Positions 1-9,587 of a DNA stretch of 64,000 nucleotides are shown here, in pieces (the stretch's first letter is position 1; every line of letters begins with the position of its first letter). The position numbers and the translations under genes were made by a program. The stretch spans positions 62,001-126,000 of the forward strand of contig NZ_CAMUES010000002.1 in the NCBI RefSeq assembly GCF_947087965.1, in the 5' to 3' direction. The notes below the pieces were generated by a model. It did not search any database. It was given only the letters and a program-made list of their open reading frames with translations, and was not told the origin of the DNA. Source of the stretch: an uncultured Mobiluncus sp. Its GTDB lineage: Bacteria; Actinomycetota; Actinomycetes; Actinomycetales; Actinomycetaceae.

Positions 1-1373
1 CGGGGTTCCATGTGCATGGCGCCAAGTTTGCGGCGGATGCCGCCTCGCGCGGGGCCGGAGCTGTGTTGAGCGATCCGGCGGGGATGGCATTCCTCGCGGA
101 CTTGGATATCCCCGCTATCATTGTTCCCGATGTGGCTTCCGTAGCTGGTCGGGCCGCTTCTGTCGCCTTCAATAATCCCTGCAAACATTTGAGTGCGTGG
201 GGCGTGACGGGCACGAACGGAAAGACCACCACCACCTATCTTTTGCGTCACATGCTGCATCGGGTCGGGCATCTGTCCTCCCTGGTTGGCACGGTGGAGG
301 CTGCAGTGGGCAAGAAAACCGCCCCCGCTTTCATTACGACTCCGCAAGCCCCGCAGCTGCAAGCCTTTGCGGCCACGACGGTGCAAGAAAATGTGCATCA
401 CATGGTGGTGGAAGTATCCTCGCACGCTTTAGCGATGGGGCGGGTGGATCCGCTGCATTTCGCCTGCGCCGGATTTACGAACCTGTCTCAGGATCACTTG
501 GATTACCACGGCACCATGGAGCAATACTTCCAGACCAAGGCCTCGCTGTTTTCCCCGCAGCGCAGTGATCGCCAGGTCATCATTGTTGACGGCGTGTGGG
601 GTCAGCGCTTGGCTGAGCAATTGGAACGCGGCGGCCAACATGATTTTGTAACCCTGTCCCTGACGGGTCGGCCGGCTGATTGGCAAGGGAAAATTATCGA
701 GTTGGAGGGCGGCTTCACCGAACTACGGTTGCGGGCTTTTGACGGCAAAGAGGCCTCTGTGCAGGTCCGGATGCCCGGTACGTTTAACGCAATCAATGCC
801 GCCCTGGCCATCGTCATGGTGGTGACGGGATTGTCCCCCAGCCCGCGTCAGCTGGACGGCGACATTTTGCGCCACCTGACCGTGAATCCCATCCGTCTGG
901 ATGTGCCGGGACGTATGGAGCTGCTGTGTGAGGCACCCCGCGTGATTGTGGACTTCGCGCACAACCCGGATTCCACCAAGATTTTGCTGGACACCATGCG
1001 GATTTCGACCAAAGGCCGGCTGCTGTTGGTGATGGGCGCTGACGGGCAGCGCGATCCGGGCAAACGGCCGATTTTGGGTCAAATTGCTGCCGAGCTGGCG
1101 GATTTCACTTACCTTACGGACGGGGACATTCACGAGGAGGAACCGAGCGGGATTCGCCGGGACGTCATGGCGGGCATGAAGGGCTATGAAGATAAATTTG
1201 TGGAGATTGCCCCCCGCGAGATGGCGATTGAGCGAGCCATTTTGGACGCTCGTCCCGAGGATACCGTTGTTATTACGGGGCGGGGTCACGAACCCATCAT
1301 GTTTACGCCCGAAGGGCAGTATGAGCTTGACGACCGGGTGGTCGCTCGCGAGGCTCTAGCGAAGCGGAGCTGA
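1..1373 (+). CDS. murE: UDP-N-acetylmuramyl-tripeptide synthetase MurE (5' end outside window)
   Basis: Cytoplasmic ATP-dependent ligase that adds the third amino acid to UDP-MurNAc-L-Ala-D-Glu during peptidoglycan precursor synthesis. The reading frame is open to the left edge: codons before the GTG at 12 read G-F-H, continuing the N-terminal family motif ahead of HGAKF, so the gene is truncated by the window and the GTG is not the real start. Mur ligase ATP site GTNGKTTTTYLL lies near residue 66 of the visible part; the C-terminal domain contains DFAHNPDS and the DPGKRP motif. Where diaminopimelate-type MurE enzymes have DNPR, this protein has TDGDIHEEEP, so L-Lys or L-Orn, not meso-DAP, may be the substrate (inference). 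murF follows after 72 bases. The family call is safe; the substrate is not settled. Confidence 0.95.
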   Translation, partial: GFHVHGAKFAADAASRGAGAVLSDPAGMAFLADLDIPAIIVPDVASVAGRAASVAFNNPCKHLSAWGVTGTNGKTTTTYLLRHMLHRVGHLSSLVGTVEAAVGKKTAPAFITTPQAPQLQAFAATTVQENVHHMVVEVSSHALAMGRVDPLHFACAGFTNLSQDHLDYHGTMEQYFQTKASLFSPQRSDRQVIIVDGVWGQRLAEQLERGGQHDFVTLSLTGRPADWQGKIIELEGGFTELRLRAFDGKEASVQVRMPGTFNAINAALAIVMVVTGLSPSPRQLDGDILRHLTVNPIRLDVPGRMELLCEAPRVIVDFAHNPDSTKILLDTMRISTKGRLLLVMGADGQRDPGKRPILGQIAAELADFTYLTDGDIHEEEPSGIRRDVMAGMKGYEDKFVEIAPREMAIERAILDARPEDTVVITGRGHEPIMFTPEGQYELDDRVVAREALAKRS

Positions 1374-1445
1374 CCCCTTTTCTGACCGGAGCCGGCGTGA
1401 GATAAGATTAAAGCCGATTTGTTGGCCTTTTGAAGGAGTCCACCT

Positions 1446-2897
1446 TTGATAAATATGACCCTAGACGCCATATGTGAGGCGATTGGTATAGAACCTGGGG
1501 AAAACTCGACTCGGATTCAAGGCAGAGTACATACCGATTCGCGGCTGGTCAGTACGGGTGATGTCTTTGTGGCGCTGCCCGGAGAAAATACTGACGGGCA
1601 TCACTTCCTGGGGTCCGTGGCTCGCCGCGGAGGCAGAGTCGCCATCGTCAGCCGCGATCGCGCAGAGATTCTGGACCAGGGGTGGGCTACCGAGGACGAA
1701 TTGAACCAATTGACTGTATTGCAGGTCCCCGACCCGCAGTATGCTCTGGGGCGATTGGCTCAGGCGCATCTGCGTCAACTGCGTGCCCAAGTCCGCGAGG
1801 GAACCGGCCAACTGAAACTTGTCATCGGAATCACCGGTTCTGCCGGCAAAACCACCACCAAGGACCTGACGAAACAGCTTTTATCCACCAAAGGCGCCAC
1901 TGTCGCCCCCGTAGCATCGTTCAACAACGAGGTTGGCCTGCCGCTCACGGTTCTGGAAGCTGACGCCGCGACCGAGTACCTGGTATTGGAAATGGGCGCT
2001 TCGCAACCCGGCGACATTGCCTACCTGACCGATATTGCTCCCCTGGATGTGGCTCTGGTTTTGATGGTGGGGGTGGCGCACCTGGAGTCGTATTCTTCGG
2101 TTGAGGCCCTGGCAGCCGAGAAGGCTACCATCCTGGAAAACCTGGGGCCCTCAGGCATGGCCATTTTGAACGCGGATGACCCGCGTGTGGAAGCGATGAG
2201 CGGGCGGACTTCGGGACGCCTCATGTACTTTTCGACAAAAAAGAATACCCCGGTGCGCATCACCGACTTGCGCCTGGACGAGGCTTCGCGGGGCAGCTTC
2301 CTGCTGCACACTCCCGCCGGTAGCGCCCCGGTTCAGCTACAGCTCCTCGGTGCCCATCACGTCGCTAACGCGTTGGCGGCCGCGGCTATTGCGCATGTCG
2401 CGGGCATGACTCCCGCTGAAATTGCGGCCGTGTTGTCAAAAGCCACTCCAGTCAGCGAACACCGCATGAACCTGGTGCATTTGGCGGACGGAGTGGACCT
2501 CATAGACGACGCATATAACGCGAACCCGGACTCGGTGCGTGCCGCTTTGGACGTGATTGCGAAATCGGGAGCCACCCGGCGCGTGGTCATCGTCCTGGGA
2601 GACATGCTGGAACTGGGCGAAACCGCCCCGCAGCTGCACGGAGAAATCGGACGTTACGCCGCGAACCTCGGAATTTCGGTCCTGCTGACGGTCGGTCCCA
2701 TGGCGAAACACATCGAAAGCGCCTATTCGGCACTGAAACGTGACGGGGAAAGCCATCAGGTTATGGATGCCACCGCTGCCGGTCGGTTGTTGCAGGAGAT
2801 TGTGCGTCCTGGTGACTTAATCTTGGTCAAAGGTTCGCATGGTTCGGGACTGTGGAAACTGGCTCAAGAAATTGAAGAAAGGGGCCGCGTCCGATGA
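1446..2897 (+). CDS. murF: UDP-MurNAc-tripeptide:D-Ala-D-Ala ligase MurF
   Basis: Adds D-Ala-D-Ala to UDP-MurNAc-tripeptide, the last cytoplasmic step of the nucleotide precursor. About 483 residues, normal for the family. The N-terminal domain carries VHTDSR and VALPGENTDGH; the ATP loop GITGSAGKTTTKD is followed by the central-domain motif SFNNEVGLPLT and the C-terminal DDAYNANPDS. The start is taken as TTG 1446 because AAGGAG (1433-1438) sits 7 bases upstream; ATG 1455 is in frame but would be 16 bases from it. The 3' end overlaps mraY by four bases (ATGA), so the two are probably translationally coupled within the dcw operon. Confidence 0.96.
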   Translation: MINMTLDAICEAIGIEPGENSTRIQGRVHTDSRLVSTGDVFVALPGENTDGHHFLGSVARRGGRVAIVSRDRAEILDQGWATEDELNQLTVLQVPDPQYALGRLAQAHLRQLRAQVREGTGQLKLVIGITGSAGKTTTKDLTKQLLSTKGATVAPVASFNNEVGLPLTVLEADAATEYLVLEMGASQPGDIAYLTDIAPLDVALVLMVGVAHLESYSSVEALAAEKATILENLGPSGMAILNADDPRVEAMSGRTSGRLMYFSTKKNTPVRITDLRLDEASRGSFLLHTPAGSAPVQLQLLGAHHVANALAAAAIAHVAGMTPAEIAAVLSKATPVSEHRMNLVHLADGVDLIDDAYNANPDSVRAALDVIAKSGATRRVVIVLGDMLELGETAPQLHGEIGRYAANLGISVLLTVGPMAKHIESAYSALKRDGESHQVMDATAAGRLLQEIVRPGDLILVKGSHGSGLWKLAQEIEERGRVR

Positions 2898-3994
2898 CTG
2901 CGGTATTGACAGCTGGCTTTATCGCCCTGTTATTCTCGCTACTGGTCACCCCGTTCTATGCGAAGTGGCTGGTCAATAAGCAATTCGGTCAGTTTATTCG
3001 CCAGGACGGTCCGACCGCGCACTACACGAAGCGCGGCACACCCACTATGGGCGGGGTCATCATTATCCTCGCCATCATTATCGGGTGGGGAGCGGGTCAT
3101 ATTCACCAGGCCATCACCAGCGGCAAAGGCCCCAGCGCTTCGTCCCTAATTCTCATATTTTTGCTGGTCGGACTGGGGTTCATCGGCTGGTTGGACGACT
3201 GGATTAAAATTTCTAAGCACCGTTCCTTGGGATTGAACCCAACCGGCAAAATCCTCGGTCAGCTGGCGGTGGGATCCATATTCTCCGGCCTGGCCCTGGG
3301 GTTTGAGAACTTGCGCGGCTTGAGCCCCGCCTCCACGAAAATTTCTGTCATCAGGGACACGAACCTGGATTTGGCTTTCGCCGGTTTCGGTCTGGGGGTC
3401 GTGCTGTTCCTGATTTGGGCGAACTTCCTGGTGGCGGCCTGGTCTAACGCGGTTAACCTGACGGACGGTCTGGACGGTTTAGCGACCGGAACTTCGATTT
3501 TCGTGTTTGGTGGCTATACCTTGATGTCCTACTGGCAGTTCTCGCAGCGCTGCGGCATCGAGGGTACCAGCGCCCCCGCGTGTTACTCAGAAATCCGCGA
3601 CCCGCTGGATATTGCATTATTCTGTGCGGCTGTGGTCGGCGCCCTGATTGGATTTTTGTGGTGGAATGCCTCACCAGCGCGTATTTTTATGGGCGACACC
3701 GGCTCGCTGGCGCTGGGCGGTATTCTGGCGGGGGTGTCGATTTTCACCCACACCGAGTTCCTGGCAATCATTATCGGTGGCCTGTTCGTGATGGAAGTTA
3801 TCAGCGACATTATTCAGGTCGGGTTCTTTAAAGCCACTCACAAGCGCGTGTTTAAGATGGCCCCAATTCATCACCACTTTGAACTGTTGGGCTGGAAAGA
3901 GATTACCGTGGTCGTGCGGTTTTGGATTATTGCCGGGCTGATGGCTGCCGCTGGGGTAGGACTGTTCTATTTCGATTGGGTGATGAAGCTGTGA
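2894..3994 (+). CDS. mraY: phospho-MurNAc-pentapeptide transferase MraY
   Basis: Integral membrane enzyme that transfers phospho-MurNAc-pentapeptide to undecaprenyl phosphate, giving lipid I. 366 residues with about ten hydrophobic segments. Family motifs are all visible: TMGG near residue 51, LDDWIKISKHRSLGL with the Asp pair near 96-97, NAVNLTDGLDGLATG near 175, FMGDTGSLALGG near 260, and the histidine motif PIHHHFELLGW near 325. It starts at the ATG overlapping the murF stop, and its own stop overlaps the GTG start of murD (GTGA). The hexapeptide stretch around residues 200-235, with two Cys, is an extracytoplasmic loop somewhat longer than in E. coli. Confidence 0.97.
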   Translation: MTAVLTAGFIALLFSLLVTPFYAKWLVNKQFGQFIRQDGPTAHYTKRGTPTMGGVIIILAIIIGWGAGHIHQAITSGKGPSASSLILIFLLVGLGFIGWLDDWIKISKHRSLGLNPTGKILGQLAVGSIFSGLALGFENLRGLSPASTKISVIRDTNLDLAFAGFGLGVVLFLIWANFLVAAWSNAVNLTDGLDGLATGTSIFVFGGYTLMSYWQFSQRCGIEGTSAPACYSEIRDPLDIALFCAAVVGALIGFLWWNASPARIFMGDTGSLALGGILAGVSIFTHTEFLAIIIGGLFVMEVISDIIQVGFFKATHKRVFKMAPIHHHFELLGWKEITVVVRFWIIAGLMAAAGVGLFYFDWVMKL

Positions 3995-5478
3995 AAGATA
4001 CGCAATTTACCGGCGCCTCCATTGGTGTGTTGGGCCTGGGAAAGTCGGGGCGCGCCGCCGCCGCCGTACTGGCCACTCTCGGAGCGCATGTGACCTGCTA
4101 CGATGTGAACCCAGATGCTGTGGAACAGGCCCGGGAGGAACTCGGCGATCGGGTCGACTATTGCACTGCCAGTGGCGAACAGTTCCAAGGTGAGGCGGCT
4201 GCCGGGAACGGACACAAACTTTTCGTGGTTTCCCCGGGGATTGCCCCGCATAATCCCATGTATCGCCTTCCCGAGGCCAGCGCCCCCATATGGTCAGAAG
4301 TCGAGTTAGCCTGGCAAATCCAGGAAGCCATCGGTAACCGTAACTGCAAGTGGATGTGCATTACGGGCACGAACGGGAAAACTACCACGACTGGGATGTT
4401 GGCGCAGATGCTCATCACCGGCGGTGTGGTGGCGACCGCGGTGGGTAACTACGGCACGCCCATAGTTGAAGTCGCGGCCGAAGGCGCTGTGGACGCGCTG
4501 GCGGTGGAGTTGTCTTCGGCACAGCTGCATTCCACGTACAGCCTGAAGCCCTGGGCCTCCGTGTGGCTCAACTTTGCCCCCGATCACCTTGACTGGCACG
4601 GTAGCGCCGACGACTACGCTTGGGACAAGTCGAAGGTCTACAGCGGGGTGCAGCGTGCCGCTCTGTATCCCGCCACCGAGGAACTGCCGACCAAGGTACT
4701 CAGTAAACGTTTCGTTCAAGACGAGGGCTTTCCCCCGGAAAAGTGCATTGGTTTGACTCCGGGTATTCCCGCTCCGGGTTTCCTGGGCGTGATTGAGGAC
4801 GTCATCGTGGACCGGGCTTTTGGGGAACACAACGAAACTCAGGCACTGGAACTGGCAACGTTTGCCGACCTGGAACACTTGAGCGGAGCGAAAGTGCCGA
4901 CATCGGCACTGTTGGCGGATACTTTGGCCGCGGCCGGACTGGCGCGGGCCTACGGTTTGCAGCCCGAATGGGTGCGCCGCGGAATTCTCGAGTTTGAGCT
5001 GGCGAAGCATCGCCGTGCCGTGGTCGGCACGTTCGGGGGCGTGACCTATATCGACGACTCCAAAGCTACGAATACGCACGCGGCGGCAGCTTCGCTGCGT
5101 GACATTGACGAGAAACGCGCCGTGTGGATTGTCGGGGGAGACGCGAAAGGCCAAGACTTCCACGCTCTGGTGCAGATAGCCGCCCCGAAAGTGAAAGCCG
5201 CCGTACTGATTGGCCTGGACCCGGAGCCTTTTGAGAGCGCATTTGCTGAAAACGGCGCGGGAATCCCTCTGAAACGGGTCGCTCCGGGGGACAATCTTAT
5301 GGAAAGGACGCTTCTAGAGGCGCGAGCTTTAGCCGTTCCGGGGGATACCGTGCTACTGGCTCCGGCGTGTGCCTCGTGGGATCAGTTCAACAACTATCAC
5401 GAGCGCGGCGACCAATTTGCTCAGGCAGCGCGGAAACTGGGGGAGAACCAAGATGGTGGGGAGGAACAAGGCTCCTGA
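3991..5478 (+). CDS. murD: UDP-N-acetylmuramoyl-L-alanine:D-glutamate ligase MurD
   Basis: Adds D-glutamate to UDP-MurNAc-L-Ala in the cytoplasm. The frame is open further upstream to 3922, but GTG 3991 is chosen: it overlaps the mraY stop as GTGA and places the Rossmann-like motif GVLGLGKSG close to the N terminus, as in the family. Length is then 495 residues. ATP-binding loop ITGTNGKTTTTGML is near residue 127; ELSSAQLHST and FAPDHLDWHGS follow, and the C-terminal domain has YIDDSKATNTHAAAASL and the GG-D motif IVGGDAKGQ. It overlaps the N-terminal codons of ftsW by about 26 bases. Confidence 0.95.
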   Translation: MKDTQFTGASIGVLGLGKSGRAAAAVLATLGAHVTCYDVNPDAVEQAREELGDRVDYCTASGEQFQGEAAAGNGHKLFVVSPGIAPHNPMYRLPEASAPIWSEVELAWQIQEAIGNRNCKWMCITGTNGKTTTTGMLAQMLITGGVVATAVGNYGTPIVEVAAEGAVDALAVELSSAQLHSTYSLKPWASVWLNFAPDHLDWHGSADDYAWDKSKVYSGVQRAALYPATEELPTKVLSKRFVQDEGFPPEKCIGLTPGIPAPGFLGVIEDVIVDRAFGEHNETQALELATFADLEHLSGAKVPTSALLADTLAAAGLARAYGLQPEWVRRGILEFELAKHRRAVVGTFGGVTYIDDSKATNTHAAAASLRDIDEKRAVWIVGGDAKGQDFHALVQIAAPKVKAAVLIGLDPEPFESAFAENGAGIPLKRVAPGDNLMERTLLEARALAVPGDTVLLAPACASWDQFNNYHERGDQFAQAARKLGENQDGGEEQGS

Positions 5479-6799
5479 GGCACCTCGGGACACGAAACTG
5501 GCAACGCTTTCCCCGCGAAACTCGACGCCCACCCTGGTTGACGCCAACTCAGCCCAGTCCGCAACGCCAAGCCAGAAAAAATCCGCTCTGCGGGTCCTGT
5601 CCGAAGGGTGGAAGAACCAACCGGTTCTGAGCTACTACCTCATTTTGGTCACCACCCTGCTGCTGTTCATCATCGGTTTTATCCTGGTGTTTTCCGCCTC
5701 GACCATCACCGCCTTGGAAAGCGGGGTGAATCCGTTCCTGTCCTTTGGAAAACGTTCGCTCATTTACGTGGCGGCGCTGCTGGTTCTGTTTATCGCCTCC
5801 AGAGTTCCGCTGACTTTTTATCAAAAGTGGACCTGGTGGTTTTTGGGGGCGGCGTGGCTGCTGCAGATTATGGTGTTCGTTCCGGGTATGCACGGCGCGT
5901 CCGCGGGCGGTAACACGAACTGGATTAACCTCGGTGGTGTCATTACCATTCAACCTTCCGAGTTTATGAAGTTGGCTTTGGCTGTCGCGTTGGGGAGGGT
6001 CTTGGCAGATCCGGAACTGCGGGAGGCCCGGGACAAGAAACGTTGGCTCATCAACGCGGGCGTGCCAGCAGTGGGGTCGCTGGGTTTGGTCATGATTGGG
6101 CGGGATTTGGGTACCGCGATGGTAATGGCAGCGCTCATTTTGTCGGCGATTTTCGTAGCGGGGATTCCCTGGCGCTACCTTGCGGGCATCGTCTTGCTAG
6201 GCATTTTTGGGGTCACTTTGGCAGTCATGAGTTCAGCTAACCGCCGCCGGCGGGTCTTTGGCTTTATGGACGCCTCCACCACCGACCCCACCGGCATCGG
6301 CTACCAGCGACAACACGGCTTGTGGTCCTTGGCCACCGGGGGATTGACCGGGGTCGGACCGGGTGCCAGCCGGGAAAAATGGTCCTACCTGCCCGAAGCG
6401 GATACGGACTACATTTTCGCTATTTTGGGCGAGGAATTCGGGATTTTGGGCACTTTCCTGGTTCTGGGTTTGTTCGTGGTACTGTGCCTGACGATGATGC
6501 GGCTGATGAACTCAGAGACAAATCAATTCGTGAGCTACACCGTGGCCGGCATGATGGGCTGGATTTTTTCCCAAGCCATCATCAATATCGGAGCTGTCGT
6601 TGGCCTGCTCCCGATTATTGGGGTGCCCTTGCCGTTGATTTCCTCCGGAGGTTCCTCCCTGCTGTCCATCATGGCAGCGATGGGCATGATGATGTGTTTT
6701 GCACGCGCTGAACCAGGGGCGGATGCGGCGCTAAAAGCCCGGTTGCGTCCCCTGCGGCGCGGCGCAGCCGTTTTGCTGCCCGGACGGATGCACCGGTAA
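5453..6799 (+). CDS. ftsW: septal peptidoglycan polymerase FtsW (SEDS family)
   Basis: Polytopic SEDS glycosyltransferase that polymerises lipid II at the division septum. The start is ATG 5453, seven bases after GGGGGAG (5439-5445); upstream in-frame codons belong to the murD overlap. The product is 448 residues: a charged cytoplasmic N terminus of about 60 residues, then roughly ten membrane segments. Family signatures include GANTNWINLGGVITIQPSEF-like sequence (here GGNTNWINLG and QPSEFMKLA), GRDLGTAMV, and the C-terminal PLPLISSGGSSLL. It sits between murD and murG as in other actinobacteria. RodA is the alternative in the same family, but context favours FtsW. Confidence 0.95.
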   Translation: MVGRNKAPEAPRDTKLATLSPRNSTPTLVDANSAQSATPSQKKSALRVLSEGWKNQPVLSYYLILVTTLLLFIIGFILVFSASTITALESGVNPFLSFGKRSLIYVAALLVLFIASRVPLTFYQKWTWWFLGAAWLLQIMVFVPGMHGASAGGNTNWINLGGVITIQPSEFMKLALAVALGRVLADPELREARDKKRWLINAGVPAVGSLGLVMIGRDLGTAMVMAALILSAIFVAGIPWRYLAGIVLLGIFGVTLAVMSSANRRRRVFGFMDASTTDPTGIGYQRQHGLWSLATGGLTGVGPGASREKWSYLPEADTDYIFAILGEEFGILGTFLVLGLFVVLCLTMMRLMNSETNQFVSYTVAGMMGWIFSQAIINIGAVVGLLPIIGVPLPLISSGGSSLLSIMAAMGMMMCFARAEPGADAALKARLRPLRRGAAVLLPGRMHR

Positions 6800-6916
6800 A
6801 CGTTTACTTTCCGATGCTGGTGCGGCGCGGAAACCCGGGGAAAACTTTGCTGATAACCGCCACGGCGATCGTGCTCCTGAAAATGTTCCCGGACAAAACA
6901 CGCTAAAGTTGAGGGT

Positions 6917-8089
6917 GTGAGTGACATCTCGAAACCGGTCATTGTTTTCGCTGGCGGCGGTACCGCGGGACACGTGAACCCTTTGCTGGCGACTATTGCC
7001 GCGCTACAGTCCACCGAATTGGACTTCGAGCCTCTGGTAGTAGGTACTTCCGAGGGCCTGGAAAGCGAACTGGTCCCTGCTGCTGGCTATGAACTGTTAA
7101 CTATTCCCCGCCTGCCGATGCCACGTCGCCCCAGTTCGGATTTGGTTCGTTTGCCGGTTCGGATGCGTCACGTGGTGGCTTCGCTACGCGATACTTTCCA
7201 AGCGCGGGGGGTGCGGCTGGTAGTGGGCTTTGGCGGCTACGTTTCCACTCCCGTGTACTTTGCGGCAAAACGCTCGGGCATTCCTATCGTCATTCATGAA
7301 CAAAACGCTCGCCCAGGGCTCGCCAACCGGGTAGGGTCACGCTATGCGGCCGGGGTGGGCCTGACTTTTGAGGGAACCGGGCTGAAAGCAAAACACGGCG
7401 AGACTCGCGTCGTCGGTCTGCCCCTGCGCCCCAGTATTCTCGAACTGGCCCGTCAGCTAGAAATGCCCCTGACCAGGGACGCGGCGCGAGCTGAAGCTGC
7501 CGAATTTTTTGGTTTGCCGGCTTCCCACCCCACGGTGCTGATTACCGGAGGCTCCCTGGGGGCGCAGCGCCTCAACGAAGTCTTGCCCGGCGCGCTTTTG
7601 CGGGTGTTCCAGGAAAACCCGACTGCCCAGGTCATTCACCTGACCGGGAAAGGCAAGGACGGTCCTGTCCAGGACTTCGTCGCTGAACATCACCTGGAGC
7701 GGCGTTACCAAGTGCGAGACTACCTCACCGAGATGCACTACGGTTTGGCTCTAGCTGACTGTGTGGTGTGTCGAGCGGGGGCGGCAACCGTCGCGGAAAA
7801 CACCGCCTTGGCGATTCCTACCCTTTATGTGCCCCTGCCCATTGGCAATGGGGAACAAGCCTTGAACGCACAAGGGGTCGTTAACGCCGCGGGGGCGTTC
7901 CTACTCGACCAAAAACAACTGACCGAGCAGGCGGCTGCCGAACTGCTGGTGCGTCTGCTAGACCCGGAGCAGAACGCGGCCATGCGTGTGGCGGCAGCTC
8001 AGGTCGGAACCACGCATGGCGCCGAAAATCTCTGCGCGCTCATCCTGACAGTTCTGGGCGAAACGACCGGGAAACCCGAGGAGGCCTAA
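6917..8089 (+). CDS. murG: UDP-GlcNAc:lipid I N-acetylglucosaminyltransferase MurG
   Basis: Peripheral membrane GT28 glycosyltransferase that converts lipid I to lipid II. 390 residues from GTG 6917. The N-terminal glycine-rich loop FAGGGTAGHVNP at residues 11-22 is the MurG hallmark; GFGGYVS and the HEQNARPGLANR motif follow, and the C-terminal UDP-binding domain has TGGSLGAQRLNE, VVCRAGAATVAE and the PLPIGNGEQALNA segment. It is separated from ftsW by 117 bases, the widest gap inside the cluster, so a local promoter is possible. murC begins two bases after the stop. Confidence 0.97.
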   Translation: MSDISKPVIVFAGGGTAGHVNPLLATIAALQSTELDFEPLVVGTSEGLESELVPAAGYELLTIPRLPMPRRPSSDLVRLPVRMRHVVASLRDTFQARGVRLVVGFGGYVSTPVYFAAKRSGIPIVIHEQNARPGLANRVGSRYAAGVGLTFEGTGLKAKHGETRVVGLPLRPSILELARQLEMPLTRDAARAEAAEFFGLPASHPTVLITGGSLGAQRLNEVLPGALLRVFQENPTAQVIHLTGKGKDGPVQDFVAEHHLERRYQVRDYLTEMHYGLALADCVVCRAGAATVAENTALAIPTLYVPLPIGNGEQALNAQGVVNAAGAFLLDQKQLTEQAAAELLVRLLDPEQNAAMRVAAAQVGTTHGAENLCALILTVLGETTGKPEEA

Positions 8090-8091
8090 AC

Positions 8092-9585
8092 ATGCCCGAA
8101 ATTAAAGACAGTTCCACGAATTTGTCCAATGTCACACAAGCCCACGAAGTCCCGTCCGATCAGGAGTTCTATCTGATTGGTATCGGCGGAGCCGGCATGA
8201 GCGTCCTCGCGCTACTGCTGCACGACTTGGGGTATCATGTGTCCGGTTCTGACCAGGTGCAGGCCGACACCCTGGGTCAGTTGCGAGAGGCAGGCATCAC
8301 CGTTTTTGTGGGGCATCGCGAGGAACAGGTCCCCGCTAACGCTATTGTGGTGGTGACTTCGGCGGTGCATGAGGACAATCCCGAAGCGGCTCGTGCCCAG
8401 GCTCTGGGCTTAGAAATCTGGCATCGTTCCCAGGCTTTAGATTTCTGTACCCGTTCCCACGATTTGGTGGCAGTGGCTGGGGCGCACGGCAAAACCAGCA
8501 CGTCATCCATGATTGCCCACGCCCTGCTGAAAATCGGGGCGAATCCATCCTTTGCTATTGGGGGAGTTATCGCTGAGCTGGGGACCGGCGCGCGTTTGGG
8601 GTCGGGTTCCGCTTTTGTCATCGAGGCTGATGAATCCGACGGGTCTTTCCTGAACTATTCCCCCGCGGTGGAAGTCATCACCAACATAGAGCCTGACCAC
8701 CTCGATCACTGGGGTAGCGCGGCGGCATTCGAGCAGGCTTTTGTGGATTTCACGGGTCGGTTGCGCGAGGGCGGTGCGCTGGTGCTGTGCGCCGATGATG
8801 CCGGGGTCAAGCGGCTTGCCACGCAGGTCTCGGCGCAGCGCGGCGATGGTGGGCCGCGGGTTATTTCCTACGGTTTCGGGGTTCCCTTGGCCGGCGACGT
8901 GGTAGTTCAGCTGAGTGACCCAGAGCTGGGGCCGGGCCAAGGACATTGCCAAGTCAGCGTTACCGATGCCGGTCAGCAGGTATTTCACGGTCAGCTCAAG
9001 TTGCGGATTGGGGGCCAGCACATGCTGCTGAACGCGGGCGGGGCGCTGGGTGCCGCCTATGCCCTGGGCGTGGACTTGCCTCAGTTTATTGCCGCGTTGG
9101 GGACTTTTTCGGGAGCCAGTCGCCGTATGCAACCAGTCGGTGAACGCGATGGCGTACGCATCTACGATGATTACGGACACCACCCGACTGAAATCGCGGC
9201 CACTCTGCAGGCGGCTCGCGACTTAGCCGGTACCGGCCGGTTGCTGGTGTGTTTCCAGCCGCATCTGTATTCCCGGACCTATCACAACGTAGAGGCTTTC
9301 GCGCGGGTTTTTGCGGCCGTGGATGACCTGACCGTATGCTCGGTCTACGCCGCCCGCGAAGCTCCGATTCCCGGAGTAAACGGCAACATCATCACCGAGC
9401 GTCTCGGTCAGGGAACCTACGTGGCGGATATGTACGCGGCGGGACTGCGCGCATTCCACGCCGCCCGTCCCGGCGACCTCTTGCTGTTCTTGGGAGCGGG
9501 CTCCATCACCCACGTGGGCCACGCTATCGCCGCGGGACATGACTATGCCTCGGTGGAACAGGCCGCCCAGGCGAAAGAGAGCTAG
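8092..9585 (+). CDS. murC: UDP-N-acetylmuramate:L-alanine ligase MurC
   Basis: Cytoplasmic ligase adding L-Ala to UDP-MurNAc, the first peptide step of precursor synthesis. 497 residues. The N-terminal domain begins after about 25 extra residues with LIGIGGAGMSVLALL; the ATP loop is AVAGAHGKTSTSSMI near residue 127, followed by EADESDGSFL, NIEPDHLDHWG and the C-terminal YDDYGHHPTEI. An AAACATG start with GAGGAGG just inside the end of murG supports ATG 8092. It lies between murG and ftsQ, the usual actinobacterial order. Confidence 0.97.
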   Translation: MPEIKDSSTNLSNVTQAHEVPSDQEFYLIGIGGAGMSVLALLLHDLGYHVSGSDQVQADTLGQLREAGITVFVGHREEQVPANAIVVVTSAVHEDNPEAARAQALGLEIWHRSQALDFCTRSHDLVAVAGAHGKTSTSSMIAHALLKIGANPSFAIGGVIAELGTGARLGSGSAFVIEADESDGSFLNYSPAVEVITNIEPDHLDHWGSAAAFEQAFVDFTGRLREGGALVLCADDAGVKRLATQVSAQRGDGGPRVISYGFGVPLAGDVVVQLSDPELGPGQGHCQVSVTDAGQQVFHGQLKLRIGGQHMLLNAGGALGAAYALGVDLPQFIAALGTFSGASRRMQPVGERDGVRIYDDYGHHPTEIAATLQAARDLAGTGRLLVCFQPHLYSRTYHNVEAFARVFAAVDDLTVCSVYAAREAPIPGVNGNIITERLGQGTYVADMYAAGLRAFHAARPGDLLLFLGAGSITHVGHAIAAGHDYASVEQAAQAKES

Positions 9586-9587
9586 GC

